64,000 nt of DNA from Bog-473 sp963840435 (lineage in GTDB: Bacteria; Actinomycetota; Acidimicrobiia; Acidimicrobiales; RAAP-2), in NCBI GenBank assembly GCA_963840435.1, contig CAWIYY010000003.1, positions 1,302,001-1,366,000 on the forward strand, given 5' to 3'. Of this stretch, positions 1-9,131 are shown in pieces. The notes beneath the pieces were generated by a model. The model was not told where the DNA came from. It ran no database searches and saw only the letters and a program-made list of their open reading frames with translations. Made by a program: the position numbers and the translations under genes. Numbering within the stretch: the stretch's first letter is position 1; every line of letters begins with the position of its first letter.

Positions 1-837
1 GGGCAGCGTGTACAAGAAGGTGCCGCCGTTGGCCAGGGTGACGATGTTGGCGTGCCCCTGCCCGTCGTCGTTGGTGTCGGCCGAGGGGCAGTAGCCCGGG
101 TTCTGCTCCAGGGCCTCGCCGTCGTAGGTCCAGTCCACGCCGTCGTCGGTCGAGGTGGCTGCGACCAGCGCCTCATCGGCGTCCTTCGGCCGGTAGTCGA
201 AGTATCCGGTGAGCGAACCGTCCGCGTTGCGGACGATGTGGGGGAAGTAGGCGGGTGCCAGGGGCAGCGTCGTGCCCGGGGTCATGCGAGAGACGGACTG
301 GGTCGATTCGGTCGCCTCGTTGCCGCTGCCGCAGTAGGCGTCGAGCGGACCGGGCGTGCCCACGACCCCGCTCGGGTACGGGGCCACGCCGTCGGTGCCG
401 CTGGCCGCGCCCGGGGACACCGAGAGATTGGGCTCGGTGATGCTGGCGCCGCCGGCGCCGTTGTTGGTCGTGGTGGTGGGCCCGCCCGTCGGGTTGTAGG
501 CGGGGAAGAGCGAGCAATTCGACCCGTAGCCGGTGGCGGCGTCACCCGAGCAGTTCTGGGCGTCGGTCGCGTTCGGGGCCGACGGCGTTCCCGGGTCACC
601 CTGCCATTCGTTCCACGGCGCACACGTGGCGGGGCTCGCCGCGGTACAGGAGGCCGGGTTGCTGATGCTGGCCAACGTGGGCGCGGCCGCGCTGTAGCTG
701 GTCGTTGGTGGCTGTGCTCCAGACGGGGCTGCGCCGAGGAGGGCGGCGATCGGGGCCAGCACGCCGGCCAGGAGGGCGACGGCGAGACCGCTCCGTACGG
801 GTCGGTGCTGCTTTCGAGATTGGACCGCCAGCGCCAC
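1..837 (-). CDS. Secreted protein with an Asp-box motif (C-terminal part outside window)
   Basis: 279 codons are visible and the frame runs off the left edge, so the C-terminus is missing. I chose the GTG at 837-835 because GGAGG lies at 849-845, seven bases upstream. The N-terminus is a typical Sec signal: a basic stretch (RKQHRPVR), a hydrophobic core (LAVALLAGVLAPIAALLG) and a likely cleavage near GAQP. The mature part is rich in Thr, Ser, Pro and Gly and has several Cys residues. Near the edge it has an Asp-box (STDDGVDW), the signature of sialidase/BNR-type beta-propellers. This suggests an exported propeller, perhaps a glycosidase or a surface protein. The substrate cannot be read from this part. 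Being secreted is well supported; enzymatic activity is not. Confidence 0.7.
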   Translation of the reverse strand, partial: MALAVQSRKQHRPVRSGLAVALLAGVLAPIAALLGAAPSGAQPPTTSYSAAAPTLASISNPASCTAASPATCAPWNEWQGDPGTPSAPNATDAQNCSGDAATGYGSNCSLFPAYNPTGGPTTTTNNGAGGASITEPNLSVSPGAASGTDGVAPYPSGVVGTPGPLDAYCGSGNEATESTQSVSRMTPGTTLPLAPAYFPHIVRNADGSLTGYFDYRPKDADEALVAATSTDDGVDWTYDGEALEQNPGYCPSADTNDDGQGHANIVTLANGGTFLYTLP

Positions 838-1184
838 AGGAATTCCTCCACCTACGTTCGGGGCTTCTCAGAACGTGGCGTTTTTAGCTCCCCGGGCCCA
901 GACGGCGCCCAGTTCGCCAGAGACGTTCATGTTGTGGTCACCAACGGAGCATCCGTTGATCGCGGTCCGTTCACTTTTGACGACGGCACGCCCCGCCAGC
1001 CGCGCGGCGCGAAGGCCTCGACAGACCGCGAGGCACGCCAGGAGGCGTGTGCTCCATGTCTTCACTCCGAATGCAGAAAGGAGAACAGGAGGCGACGCCG
1101 AGCGGGCCAACGGATTTCGGAGCACGCACCTGATGGGTGGGCAGTGGGCGGTCCCCACCGAACGCGTGCAGCGCGGCGCCGAGG
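838..1184. other. Intergenic stretch without a recognised gene
   Basis: About 350 bp between two minus-strand genes. It holds the ribosome binding site of the secreted Asp-box protein at its left end. I see no convincing ORF, tRNA or terminator with a T-run. A long upstream leader for the secreted protein is possible, but I recognise no known riboswitch. Confidence 0.4.
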
Positions 1185-1469
1185 TCAGCGGGCGTTCAGC
1201 AACACCTCGAGCACGGTGCTCACACCTCCGACGACGAGGGAGACGGCGACGACGACCGCCAGCACCTTGAAGAACGGCCGCCGCATCGGCTCCCACTCCC
1301 CGACGTCGTCGAAGACGTCGAGCACGGTGCCGTCGACATCGGCCCAGCCCGGCTCTTCGGGAGCCCGCTCGCCCAGTGGCTGCGGCTCCCTGGTCGCGAG
1401 GTACCCGATGAAGGGTGCCAGCCCCTCGGGAAAGTGAGGCTGCGGCGGTCCCGGCACGTGGCCCTGCAT
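1185..1469 (-). CDS. Small C-terminally membrane-anchored protein, unknown function
   Basis: 94 residues from the ATG at 1469; a GTG two codons upstream is an alternative. The N-terminal two thirds is soluble and acidic to neutral (for example LGERAPEEPGWADVDG). Residues about 70-90 form one hydrophobic helix (VLAVVVAVSLVVGGVSTVLEVLL) after the basic RRPFFK, which predicts a tail anchor with a cytoplasmic N-terminus. It is transcribed divergently from the sulfatase gene, about 60 bp away. I recognise no family. That it is a real gene is supported by the coherent anchor and the absence of a competing frame. Confidence 0.6.
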   Translation of the reverse strand: MQGHVPGPPQPHFPEGLAPFIGYLATREPQPLGERAPEEPGWADVDGTVLDVFDDVGEWEPMRRPFFKVLAVVVAVSLVVGGVSTVLEVLLNAR

Positions 1470-1531
1470 CGTCACACACGTTACCCCTGAACAGGGCGGG
1501 AAGACGTCCTGAGCGTCTACCCTCTCGGCCC

Positions 1532-3817
1532 ATGGACGAACCCCAGCAGATCGGCTTCACGGCCGCCGGCTCGGTGCCGCGCATCCCCCCGCACCCGAGG
1601 CCGCCGGAGGGGGCTCCCAACATCGTGGTGGTCGTCCTCGACGACACCGGATTCGGCCATCTGGGGGCCTTCGGGTCCGACATCGGCACCCCCCACATGG
1701 ATGCGCTTGCGGCCGGCGGGGCCGCCTTCAACCGGTTCCACGTGACCTCGCTCTGCTCGCCCACCCGGGCCTCCTTCTTCACCGGGCGCAACCACCACGC
1801 CGTCGGCATGGGCTTCCTGGCCGACATCCCGCTGGGCTTCCCGGGGTACAACGCCCGATTGCCCAAGACGGCGGCGCCGCTCCCTCGCCTGCTCCGCGAC
1901 TCCGGGTACTCCACCATGGCGGTGGGCAAGTGGCACCTCACGCCGCGCTGGCACCGCTCCGCGGCCGGTCCCTTCGATACCTGGCCGCTCGGCCTGGGCT
2001 TCGAGCGCTACTACGGGTTCCTCCAGGGCGACACCAATCACTGGACGCCGAACCTGATCTGCGACAACCACTACGTCGACCCGCCGCGCCGGCCCGACGA
2101 GGGCTACCACCTCAGCGAGGACCTGGCCGATCAGGCCATCCGCATGGTGCAGGACCAGCAGCAGGGCGCCCCGGGCAAGCCCTTCTTCTTGTACTTCGCA
2201 CTCGGTGCGATGCACGCGCCGCACCACGTGACGCAAGAGTGGGTCGACCCCTACCGCGGCGTCTTCGATCAGGGGTGGGACGCCTGGCGCGCCGGCGTGT
2301 TCTCCCGGCAGGTGGCGAGTGGCGTGGTGCCGGCCGGGACCGAGCTCACCGCTCGGCCCCAGTGGGTGCGCGCCTGGGACGACCACTCGCCGGACGAGCG
2401 ACGCATGCTGGGCCGGCAACAGGAGGTCTTTGCCGGCTTCTTGACCCACACGGACGCCCAGATCGGCCGGGTGATGTCCGCGCTCGAGACCTTCGGGCTC
2501 ATGGACAACACCCTGGTGATGATCTTCTCGGACAACGGGGCCAGCGCCGAGGGGGGCAAGGACGGCAGCATCAACGAGCACCGCTTCACGGCGCACGTCC
2601 GCGAATCGCTCGAGGAGAACCTCGCCCACTACGACGACTGGGGCGGGTTTAGGACCTACAACCACTACTCGTGGGGTTGGGCCTGGGCCGGCAACACCCC
2701 GCACAAGCTCTGGAAGCGCTACACCTGGTTGGGCGGCACCCGCACGCCCCTCATCGTCCACTGGGGCGGCCGGGTGGCCCAGCCGGGGACGATCCGTTCG
2801 CAGTTCAGCCACGCCATCGACCTGATGCCGACCATCATGGCCGCGGCCGGGCTCGAGGTACCCGACGAGGTGGACGGGGTGGCCCAGCAACGGGTGGACG
2901 GGTCCAGCCTGCTCCCGGCGCTCGACGACCCCGACGCCGGCGAGGTCCACCACACGCAGTACTTCGAGATGATGGGGTCGCGGTCGATCTACCACGAGGG
3001 CTGGAAGGCCACGACCAACCACATCAGCACCGGCGTCCTCGACGAGGAGGAGTTGGCCGTCGGCAGCCGCGACTTCGCGGAGGACCGCTGGGAGCTCTTC
3101 GATCTGACGGTCGACTTCTCCGAGGCGCTCGACCGCTCCGACGACGAGCCCGAGCGGGTACACCAGCTGCGCGACCTGTGGGACGCCGAGGCGGAACGCA
3201 ACAACGTGCTGCCCATCTCCGACGGGCTGGTCGACCGCTTCGCCGGCTTCATCCCGCCGACATGGCCGCCCGGAACCTCGCGGGTCTTCCTGCCCGGCGG
3301 TGGGCCGGTGGCCGACGAGTCGGTGCCGCTGCTCTGGGGCGGCTTCCGCCTCGCCGCCGACGTCGACACGGGCACCGGGTCGCCCGACGGCGTGATCTGC
3401 GCACTCGGGGACTGGTTCGGCGGCTACGCCCTCTACGTGGCCGAGGGCCAGGCCCACTTCACCTTTGCCCGCTCCTACGACGCCATCGAGTTGTCCGGGG
3501 GCGGCGCCCTCCGCCCGGGGCCCCACGAGCTGACCGTGCGCTACGCCGTCGGGGCGAACGGGGCGCCGGGGCGCATGGCGCTCCTGGTCGACGGCGAAGA
3601 GGTCGACGCGACCACGGTCGAGGGCACACTCCCCTTGGCCGTGCAGCACGGCGGCGCCGGCCTGCGCATCGGCCGGGACATCGGGTTCCCGGTCTCGCCC
3701 CGCTACGCGCCACCCGCCCCGTTCGGGGGCACCGTGCACCAGGTCCGCATCGACGCGCCGGGTGCGGCGCAGGCCGACCCGGTGGACGAGGTGCGCGCCG
3801 CGCTGCACGCAGACTGA
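1532..3817 (+). CDS. Arylsulfatase-type sulfatase
   Basis: 761 residues from the ATG at 1532; the frame is open further upstream but homology-like sequence begins here. The N-terminal alkaline-phosphatase-superfamily metal site is visible (VVVVLDDTGFGHLGAFG, residues 32-47). The sulfatase signature CSPTRASFFTGR starts at Cys75, the residue that would be converted to formylglycine. A later DNGASAEGGKDGS supplies metal and substrate ligands. About 150 C-terminal residues look like a beta-sandwich (LamG-like) domain found on long actinobacterial sulfatases. There is no signal peptide, so it is probably cytoplasmic and hydrolyses sulfate esters. The formylglycine-generating enzyme is not in this window. 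The substrate is unknown. Confidence 0.9.
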   Translation: MDEPQQIGFTAAGSVPRIPPHPRPPEGAPNIVVVVLDDTGFGHLGAFGSDIGTPHMDALAAGGAAFNRFHVTSLCSPTRASFFTGRNHHAVGMGFLADIPLGFPGYNARLPKTAAPLPRLLRDSGYSTMAVGKWHLTPRWHRSAAGPFDTWPLGLGFERYYGFLQGDTNHWTPNLICDNHYVDPPRRPDEGYHLSEDLADQAIRMVQDQQQGAPGKPFFLYFALGAMHAPHHVTQEWVDPYRGVFDQGWDAWRAGVFSRQVASGVVPAGTELTARPQWVRAWDDHSPDERRMLGRQQEVFAGFLTHTDAQIGRVMSALETFGLMDNTLVMIFSDNGASAEGGKDGSINEHRFTAHVRESLEENLAHYDDWGGFRTYNHYSWGWAWAGNTPHKLWKRYTWLGGTRTPLIVHWGGRVAQPGTIRSQFSHAIDLMPTIMAAAGLEVPDEVDGVAQQRVDGSSLLPALDDPDAGEVHHTQYFEMMGSRSIYHEGWKATTNHISTGVLDEEELAVGSRDFAEDRWELFDLTVDFSEALDRSDDEPERVHQLRDLWDAEAERNNVLPISDGLVDRFAGFIPPTWPPGTSRVFLPGGGPVADESVPLLWGGFRLAADVDTGTGSPDGVICALGDWFGGYALYVAEGQAHFTFARSYDAIELSGGGALRPGPHELTVRYAVGANGAPGRMALLVDGEEVDATTVEGTLPLAVQHGGAGLRIGRDIGFPVSPRYAPPAPFGGTVHQVRIDAPGAAQADPVDEVRAALHAD

Positions 3818-3860
3818 CGACGGCGCCGAAGAGCTGCACCAGGCCGGCCCGGCGCCTCCC

Positions 3861-4346
3861 TCAGACCTGAGCGCGCAGTGCGGCGCGGGCGTGACCCAGG
3901 TGCTCACGGGCGTGGCGCGCCGCCACCGGTGCCAGGTCGACCGAGGCGAAGACCTGTCCCCCGGCCGGACCGAACGGCGCCGTCCGCTCGAGTTGCTCGT
4001 CGTCGAGCCGGCGCAGCAGCGCCTCGAGCTCGGCCCCGCGCACCTCGAGCAACACGATGGTCTCGTCCGGGCCTATCGCTTCTGCCCGCACGGCGTGGGC
4101 GGCGTTGGCCCGGTCGACGTCCTGCGCCGTGTCGGTCACCGCCTGCCCGTTGCTCATCGCCTGCAGCCAGCGGCTGGTCTGCCCGTACCCCTCTGCAATG
4201 TGGTGCAGGACGACGCCGACCGACCAGTTCTCCCCCGGCACGGCGGTGCCCCACTCGGCCGCGCTGCAGCCGCCGGCGAAGGCGATCGCCTCGGCGTTGG
4301 CGGCGGCGAAGTCGTCGGCCAGTGCAGCACCGCGCTCACTCGCCAC
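3861..4346 (-). CDS. DinB-like / mycothiol-dependent isomerase-fold protein
   Basis: 161 residues from a GTG at 4346. The segment WSVGVVLHHIAEGYGQT is the typical first metal-binding helix of the DinB/maleylpyruvate isomerase N-terminal four-helix fold. A downstream ARHAREHLGHARAAL could give the remaining His ligands. Members often bind a divalent metal and use or transfer mycothiol in actinobacteria, but many are uncharacterised. The start overlaps the end of the ketopantoate-reductase-like gene by 11 bp, so the two are probably co-transcribed and translationally coupled. A specific reaction cannot be assigned. Confidence 0.75.
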   Translation of the reverse strand: MASERGAALADDFAAANAEAIAFAGGCSAAEWGTAVPGENWSVGVVLHHIAEGYGQTSRWLQAMSNGQAVTDTAQDVDRANAAHAVRAEAIGPDETIVLLEVRGAELEALLRRLDDEQLERTAPFGPAGGQVFASVDLAPVAARHAREHLGHARAALRAQV

Positions 4347-5310
4347 GTTCGAGACCGGCTTCCTTGCTCAGGTCCTCCACCGTCCACTGACCCGGCGGCT
4401 GACCCTCGGCGGCCGACCGGACGGCCAGCCGCCCAAGGAGGGCGTTCACCGGCGTCGGCACGCCGTGGAGCCGGCCCAGCATCACGATCTCGCCGTTGAG
4501 GAACTCCGCCTCGATGGAACCGGCGCCCCGGGCCAGGCTCTGCCAGCTCGATCCCCCCTGCCACTCGCCCGACGCGGTGGGAGCCATCTGCAGGTTGTCG
4601 CCCCGCCGCTCGCGGTCCTCCTCGGCGCTGGCCACGTCGATGCCGGCGGCAGCCAAGGCGGAGACCCCCTCGCGGTGCGCCTCCTTGGCCAGCGCGCTGA
4701 AACGGCCCGCCGGCCCACTGAGTGCCTCCACCGCGTTGGCCAGGTTCATCAACAGCTTGCGGTACTTCCAGCGCATGATGTCGGGCCGGGCGACCGACAA
4801 GAACGCGGTGGCGTCGATGGCGTCGGCAATCGCCTGTCCGCGCTCGTCGAGACCCGAAGGAAAGCGGCCGAGGTCGAGCATGCCCGAGACGGGAGCCGAG
4901 TGGACCTGGATCACCCCGGGATGGAGCTGGGTGGCCGGGCACATGACGCACATGGCGTAGGTGTCGGCGAAGTGGCGGAGGACCCGGCGCTCGTTCTCGA
5001 CCCCGTTCTGCATGCAGACGACGGCGACGCTGGGCGGAGCGACGCTCAGCTGGGTCAGTGCGTGCTCGGTGTGCTGGCCCTTCACCCCCAAGAGGACGAC
5101 GGTGTCCTCGGTCCAAGCCACCCCGGCCGGCTCGGAGGCGACCGGGATGGGCAGGGTTACCGTCTCGCCCGGTGCCTCGAAGCGCAGTCCGGACTCGAGG
5201 GCCCGACCGTGCTCGCCCCGGGCCACCAGGGTGACGTCGTAGCCCTGCTGGAACAGGCGGGCCCCGACCGCACCCCCGATGGCACCGGCTCCCAGGACGA
5301 CGAAGCGCAC
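4336..5310 (-). CDS. Ketopantoate reductase family oxidoreductase (ApbA/PanE-like)
   Basis: 324 residues from the GTG at 5310, placed just before the Rossmann motif RFVVLGAGAIGGAVGARL. The family's catalytic helix is present (MRWKYRKLLMNLANAVEAL, with Lys and Asn). Length fits PanE (about 300-330). PanE reduces 2-dehydropantoate with NADPH in coenzyme A synthesis, but many paralogues act on other 2-oxoacids. The neighbour is a DinB-like gene, not panB/panC, so pantothenate synthesis is not assured. It is divergent from the MpaB-like oxygenase with about 40 bp between starts. Confidence 0.8.
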   Translation of the reverse strand: MRFVVLGAGAIGGAVGARLFQQGYDVTLVARGEHGRALESGLRFEAPGETVTLPIPVASEPAGVAWTEDTVVLLGVKGQHTEHALTQLSVAPPSVAVVCMQNGVENERRVLRHFADTYAMCVMCPATQLHPGVIQVHSAPVSGMLDLGRFPSGLDERGQAIADAIDATAFLSVARPDIMRWKYRKLLMNLANAVEALSGPAGRFSALAKEAHREGVSALAAAGIDVASAEEDRERRGDNLQMAPTASGEWQGGSSWQSLARGAGSIEAEFLNGEIVMLGRLHGVPTPVNALLGRLAVRSAAEGQPPGQWTVEDLSKEAGLERGE

Positions 5311-5351
5311 GGGATGCACTCTGCCACGCCCCGCCGTGGGAAGCTCTCGCC

Positions 5352-6284
5352 GTGGCGGCGAAGCACGCGATCGGACGTGCGGCTGCGCTCGGCGAGAGCG
5401 TGGCCGGAGCCCCACTGCGCCTGGTGGGCGAGCTCACCGCGCCCGCCCGCGGCGGCATGGAGCGCAGCATGCGGCGGGCGATCGGCATCGGCGACCGGCG
5501 CGGCGTCATTGCCAGCGATCCCGACGAGGCCTTCATGCCCCCCGACGGCATGGCCCGCCAGGTCCACGGCGACCTGGCCGCCATGCTCATCGGCGGCGTG
5601 AGCGCCCTCCTCCTCCAGAGCCTGCACCCGCTGGCCATGGCCGGCGTGGCCGATCACTCGGGCTACCGCGACGACCCGCTCGGGCGACTGCGCCGGACCG
5701 CACAGTTCGTCGGCACGACGACCTATGGCACGACGGCCCAGGCCGAGGCCGCGGTGGCCCAGGTCCTGCGCGTGCATCGCCGGGTCAAGGGCATTGCGCC
5801 GGACGGCCGCAAGTACTCGGCGGACGATCCCGAGCTGGTCACCTTCATCCACGTGGCCGAGATCTCGAGCTTCCTGGCCTCGTCACAGCGCTACGGACCG
5901 CAGACGCTGAGCCGGGCCGAGTGCGACCAGTACTACGAGGAGCTGGCCCCCATTGCCTTCAACCTCGGTTCGAAGTGGGCGCCGCTCACGATGGACGAGG
6001 CCGAGAGCTACCTGTTGCGCCTGCGGCCCAAGCTCTACGCCGGTCCCCAGGCCCGCCAGGCCCGGGACTGGCTGCTGCGCGGCGTGGCCCAGCGGCCGGG
6101 CGAGCGCGCCGTCTACTCGTTGGTGGTCGCGGCGGCCATCGGCATCCTGCCGGGCTGGGCCCGCCGCGAGCTCGGTCTCTCCGTGGCTCCCCCCGTCGAC
6201 TTCGTGCTCGACACCCTCGCCGTCACCCCGATGATGCGCATGCTCTCCGACGTGGTGCGCTGGGTGATGCCCCGACCGGCGTAG
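5352..6284 (+). CDS. Oxygenase MpaB / rubber-oxygenase-fold family protein (DUF2236)
   Basis: 310 residues from a GTG at 5352. The conserved family block is clear: LLLQSLHPLAMAGVADHS followed by GRLRRTAQFV and VGTTTYG, then a histidine-containing VLRVHRRVKG. These residues bind a b-type heme in latex clearing protein and in fungal MpaB, which cleave C=C bonds of isoprenoid chains. Length is typical of the bacterial branch. There is no signal peptide, so it is cytosolic or peripheral. The substrate is unknown. The neighbour on the other strand is a ketopantoate-reductase-like gene; the next gene downstream is convergent. Confidence 0.8.
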   Translation: MAAKHAIGRAAALGESVAGAPLRLVGELTAPARGGMERSMRRAIGIGDRRGVIASDPDEAFMPPDGMARQVHGDLAAMLIGGVSALLLQSLHPLAMAGVADHSGYRDDPLGRLRRTAQFVGTTTYGTTAQAEAAVAQVLRVHRRVKGIAPDGRKYSADDPELVTFIHVAEISSFLASSQRYGPQTLSRAECDQYYEELAPIAFNLGSKWAPLTMDEAESYLLRLRPKLYAGPQARQARDWLLRGVAQRPGERAVYSLVVAAAIGILPGWARRELGLSVAPPVDFVLDTLAVTPMMRMLSDVVRWVMPRPA

Positions 6285-6308
6285 GCCGGCGCCGGCCGGC
6301 CGATCCCC

Positions 6309-7088
6309 TCAGGTGGCCAGGGACAGCCCGCCGTCGACGACCACGACCTGGCCGGTGACGTAGGAGGCCCGGGCCAGCGCGACGATGACCTCGGCCACGT
6401 CCTCGGGCTGCCCCGAGCGCTTCAGCGGGGCCACCTGCTCGACCACCTCGCGCACGAAGTCCCAGTCCTCGGTCCAGGGCGTGTCGACCAGACCCGGTGC
6501 CACGGCGTTGACCCGCACGCCGGGGCCGACCACCTTGGCCAGGAGCACGGTCATGTGGTTGAGCGCGGCCTTGCTCGCCGCATAGGGGATGGACGACCCG
6601 GTCGGGCGGACGCCGGCCACCGAGGCCACGTTGACGATCGAGCCGCCCCGACCGTCGCGCAGCGCGGGGAGGGCGGCCACCGACATCGACCACGTGGCGA
6701 AGACGTTCACCTCGAAGATGCGGCGCCAGATGTCGACGGTGGCCGCCTCGACGTCGTGGTGCGGAATCAGGGCGGTCGTCCCCGCATTGTTCACCAGGGT
6801 GTCGAGACGGCCCCAGCGCTCGAGGGCGGCCGCCACCAGATGCCCGGGGACCTCGGGCTCGGTGATGTCGCCCTGGACGTAGTGCGCGTCGGGCAGCGAC
6901 GCCGCCACGGCCCGGCCCGCCTCGACCGAGCGGGCCGAGTTGACCAGCACGCCCGCCCCGAGGGCGGCGAAAGCGCGGGCGGTGGCCTCGCCGATGCCGC
7001 TCGAGGATCCGGTGACCAGCACCGTCTGGCCGGCCAGCGGCCCGTCCACCGGCCCGTCCAACGGCATGGCCGACGCAACCGGCGTCAT
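6309..7088 (-). CDS. Short-chain dehydrogenase/reductase (classical SDR)
   Basis: 259 residues. Cofactor motif TGSSSGIGEA, the NNAG motif, and the catalytic YAASK with an upstream Ser (NVASVAG) are all intact, so it should be an active NAD(P)-dependent oxidoreductase. The C-terminal VTGQVVVVDGG is typical of FabG-like enzymes. The ATG at 7088 overlaps the stop of the aldose-epimerase gene (ATGA), indicating one operon. The pairing suggests sugar or sugar-alcohol oxidation, but the substrate is inferred from context only. Confidence 0.85.
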   Translation of the reverse strand: MTPVASAMPLDGPVDGPLAGQTVLVTGSSSGIGEATARAFAALGAGVLVNSARSVEAGRAVAASLPDAHYVQGDITEPEVPGHLVAAALERWGRLDTLVNNAGTTALIPHHDVEAATVDIWRRIFEVNVFATWSMSVAALPALRDGRGGSIVNVASVAGVRPTGSSIPYAASKAALNHMTVLLAKVVGPGVRVNAVAPGLVDTPWTEDWDFVREVVEQVAPLKRSGQPEDVAEVIVALARASYVTGQVVVVDGGLSLAT

Positions 7089-8029
7089 CGCGGGGTGATG
7101 CCCCAGCGGGCCGACCACTCCTGGTCGGGTTGGAGGTCGATGACGTCCTTGCCGGTGCGCAGCGCGTTGGGCGGGCAGGTCATCGGTTCGAGGGCGACGG
7201 CCCGGCGGCGGCGCGACTGCTCGGGCAGGGTGTCGCCGGTGTACACCATGAGATACGGGAAGCCCTGGTCGACCCAGAGCGTGGCGCCGCCGGCCCCGCC
7301 CGGCGCGTCCAGGCTGGCCTCGGCCCGGCCTTCCGCCGTGCGTTCGAGGGTGGTGAACGCGGTATCGAGCACGGCCGGTCCGACGAAGCGCTGCGTGGTG
7401 AAGTCCCGCTCGGTCCCCTCGACCGGGGTCAGGGCGCCGGTGGGCAGCCCGCGGTCGTCGGTGTCGAGGGTGTGGCGGGCCGGCACGTGCAGAATGGCGC
7501 CGTCGACGGACTCGGTGCCGGCGGTCAGGTAGGGGTGGAACCCGAGGCCGAAGGGGACGGGCCCCTCCTGGAGCGAACGGGCCCGCGTCGTCACCGTCAG
7601 GCCCTCCCGGCCGACGTGGTAGTCCAGCTCCATCAGCAGCGAGAAGGGGTAGCCCGGCGAGGGGTGCAGCTGCAGGCGGAGCGACACCTGGTTCTGGTGC
7701 CGGGTCTGGAGGGTCCAGGGCAGCCAGCGCACCAGGCCGTGGATGGCGTTGTGGCGTTCGGGCTCGTCCAGGGCCGCCTGGGCCCGCACCCCGTCGAACT
7801 CGAAGCGGCCGTCGGCCAGGCGGTTCGGCCAGGGGGCCAGCACCTGGCCCCGGCCCGAGTGGGACCACTGGTCGGCGGCGAAGCCATCGAGCACCGGGGC
7901 GTCGCCGACGGAGTAGGAACGCAGCGTGGCGCCGACCTCGCAGACGACGACCTCCTGGCGCCCGTGCCCGATCCGCCACTGCTGCCCCGTGGGCGAGGCG
8001 ACGGAGATCCTGGGTGATTGGGGCGGCAT
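7085..8029 (-). CDS. Aldose 1-epimerase family protein (GalM-like)
   Basis: 314 residues from the ATG at 8029; the frame continues upstream to 8137 but those residues do not resemble the family. Family landmarks: NAIHGLVRWLPW (first His), GLGFHPYLT (second catalytic His) and AVALEPMTCPPNA (the catalytic Glu segment). GalM-type enzymes interconvert alpha- and beta-anomers of hexoses; this branch includes glucose-6-phosphate 1-epimerase-like proteins. It leads a two-gene operon with the SDR. It is cytoplasmic. Confidence 0.85.
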   Translation of the reverse strand: MPPQSPRISVASPTGQQWRIGHGRQEVVVCEVGATLRSYSVGDAPVLDGFAADQWSHSGRGQVLAPWPNRLADGRFEFDGVRAQAALDEPERHNAIHGLVRWLPWTLQTRHQNQVSLRLQLHPSPGYPFSLLMELDYHVGREGLTVTTRARSLQEGPVPFGLGFHPYLTAGTESVDGAILHVPARHTLDTDDRGLPTGALTPVEGTERDFTTQRFVGPAVLDTAFTTLERTAEGRAEASLDAPGGAGGATLWVDQGFPYLMVYTGDTLPEQSRRRRAVALEPMTCPPNALRTGKDVIDLQPDQEWSARWGITPR

Positions 8030-8193
8030 GTCGGGTGAATTGAAGCAGACCAGGGCTCTGACTTGGGTGAGCCCGCTCCGGTGGTTCCCGCTGAGCACCC
8101 GGATTCGGCCCGGGTGACGGCGGAGTAACCGGGTCACGAACGGGCCGTGACCCGGCCCCGTCCCGCACAGCGGGCCCAGTAGGGTCGGTGCAC

Positions 8194-9126
8194 GTGAGGA
8201 TTCTGATCACCAACGACGACGGGGTCGGCGCGCCGGGACTGGCCGCTCTGACCCGGGCGCTGGTGCGCTGGACGGAGCAGGCCGGGCGGGACGGTCCGGG
8301 CGCACCGCACGAGATCGTGGTGGTGGCCCCCAGCTCGAACTACAGCGGCGCCGGCGCCGCCGTGGGCTCGGTGACCGACACCACGACCATCCCCTACCAG
8401 CGGGCCTTCGTCGAGGGGGCGACCGAGGTGGAGGCCTACGGCCTCGATGCCTCTCCCGCCCTGTCGGTGATCGCCGGCGCGCTCGGCGCGGTCGGCCCCA
8501 AACCCGACCTGGTGCTGTCGGGGATCAACCACGGCGTGAACGTGGGGCGCTCGATCCTGCACTCGGGCACGGTGGGCGCCGCGCTGACCGCGAGCCAGCT
8601 GGGCATCAGCGCCCTGGCCGTGTCGCTGCGGGTCGGGGCCGAACCCGAACCCTGGGAGTCGGCGGCCGATCTGGCCATGGCCCTGCTCCCGCTGCTGATG
8701 GCCGCCCCCGCCCGCACGGTGCTCAACCTCAACGTGCCCGCCCTGCCCCTGGCCGAGGTGCGCGGGCTGCGCTGGGCCCGGGTGAGCGGTGCCGGACTGA
8801 TCAAGTCGGCCCAGGGCTCGTGGACGTGGGAGGCACCCAACCAGGAGGAGATCGAGGGCCCGGCCGCGCTCGAGGCCTCGCGCTCGTTCATGGAGGGGGA
8901 ACCCGAGGAGAAGGGCGAGATCGTGCTGACGGTCGGGACGCCGTTCCCCCACTCGAGCGATCTGGGCCTGGCCGACGCCGGGGCCGAGGACGCCACGCTG
9001 GTCGCCCAGGGCTACGCCGCCCTCACCGCGCTGCGCGGCCCGCGGGCCGACGAGGACCGCGAGCTGCTGGCCCAGCTCGACGGCGGGCTCGAGGCGGCGC
9101 TCTCCCCGTTCGGTTTCCCGAGCTGA
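8194..9126 (+). CDS. surE: 5'/3'-nucleotidase SurE
   Basis: About 310 residues. The N-terminus RILITNDDGVGAPGL carries the paired Asp residues (NDD) that bind the divalent metal, and LSGINHGVNVG plus SGTVGAA are further SurE active-site segments. SurE hydrolyses nucleoside 5'- and 3'-monophosphates and sometimes polyphosphate. I prefer the GTG at 8194 because it gives better spacing from AGGG at 8181; an in-frame GTG at 8188 is the alternative. It is somewhat longer than the about 250 residues of E. coli SurE, as in other actinobacteria. It is divergent from the aldose-epimerase operon. Confidence 0.93.
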   Translation: MRILITNDDGVGAPGLAALTRALVRWTEQAGRDGPGAPHEIVVVAPSSNYSGAGAAVGSVTDTTTIPYQRAFVEGATEVEAYGLDASPALSVIAGALGAVGPKPDLVLSGINHGVNVGRSILHSGTVGAALTASQLGISALAVSLRVGAEPEPWESAADLAMALLPLLMAAPARTVLNLNVPALPLAEVRGLRWARVSGAGLIKSAQGSWTWEAPNQEEIEGPAALEASRSFMEGEPEEKGEIVLTVGTPFPHSSDLGLADAGAEDATLVAQGYAALTALRGPRADEDRELLAQLDGGLEAALSPFGFPS

Positions 9127-9131
9127 GGCGC

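Noticed and set aside
868..1184. Cyclic-dinucleotide riboswitch in the leader of the secreted protein gene
   Set aside because: A long leader before an exported protein made this worth checking, but I could not match known conserved cores.
52..1437. 461-codon plus-strand open frame
   Set aside because: Arg/Gly-rich composition without any domain; it is antisense to the secreted protein gene and the small membrane protein.
1517..3907. 796-codon minus-strand open frame opposite the sulfatase
   Set aside because: A mirror of the G+C-rich third codon positions of the sulfatase gene; no recognisable protein features.
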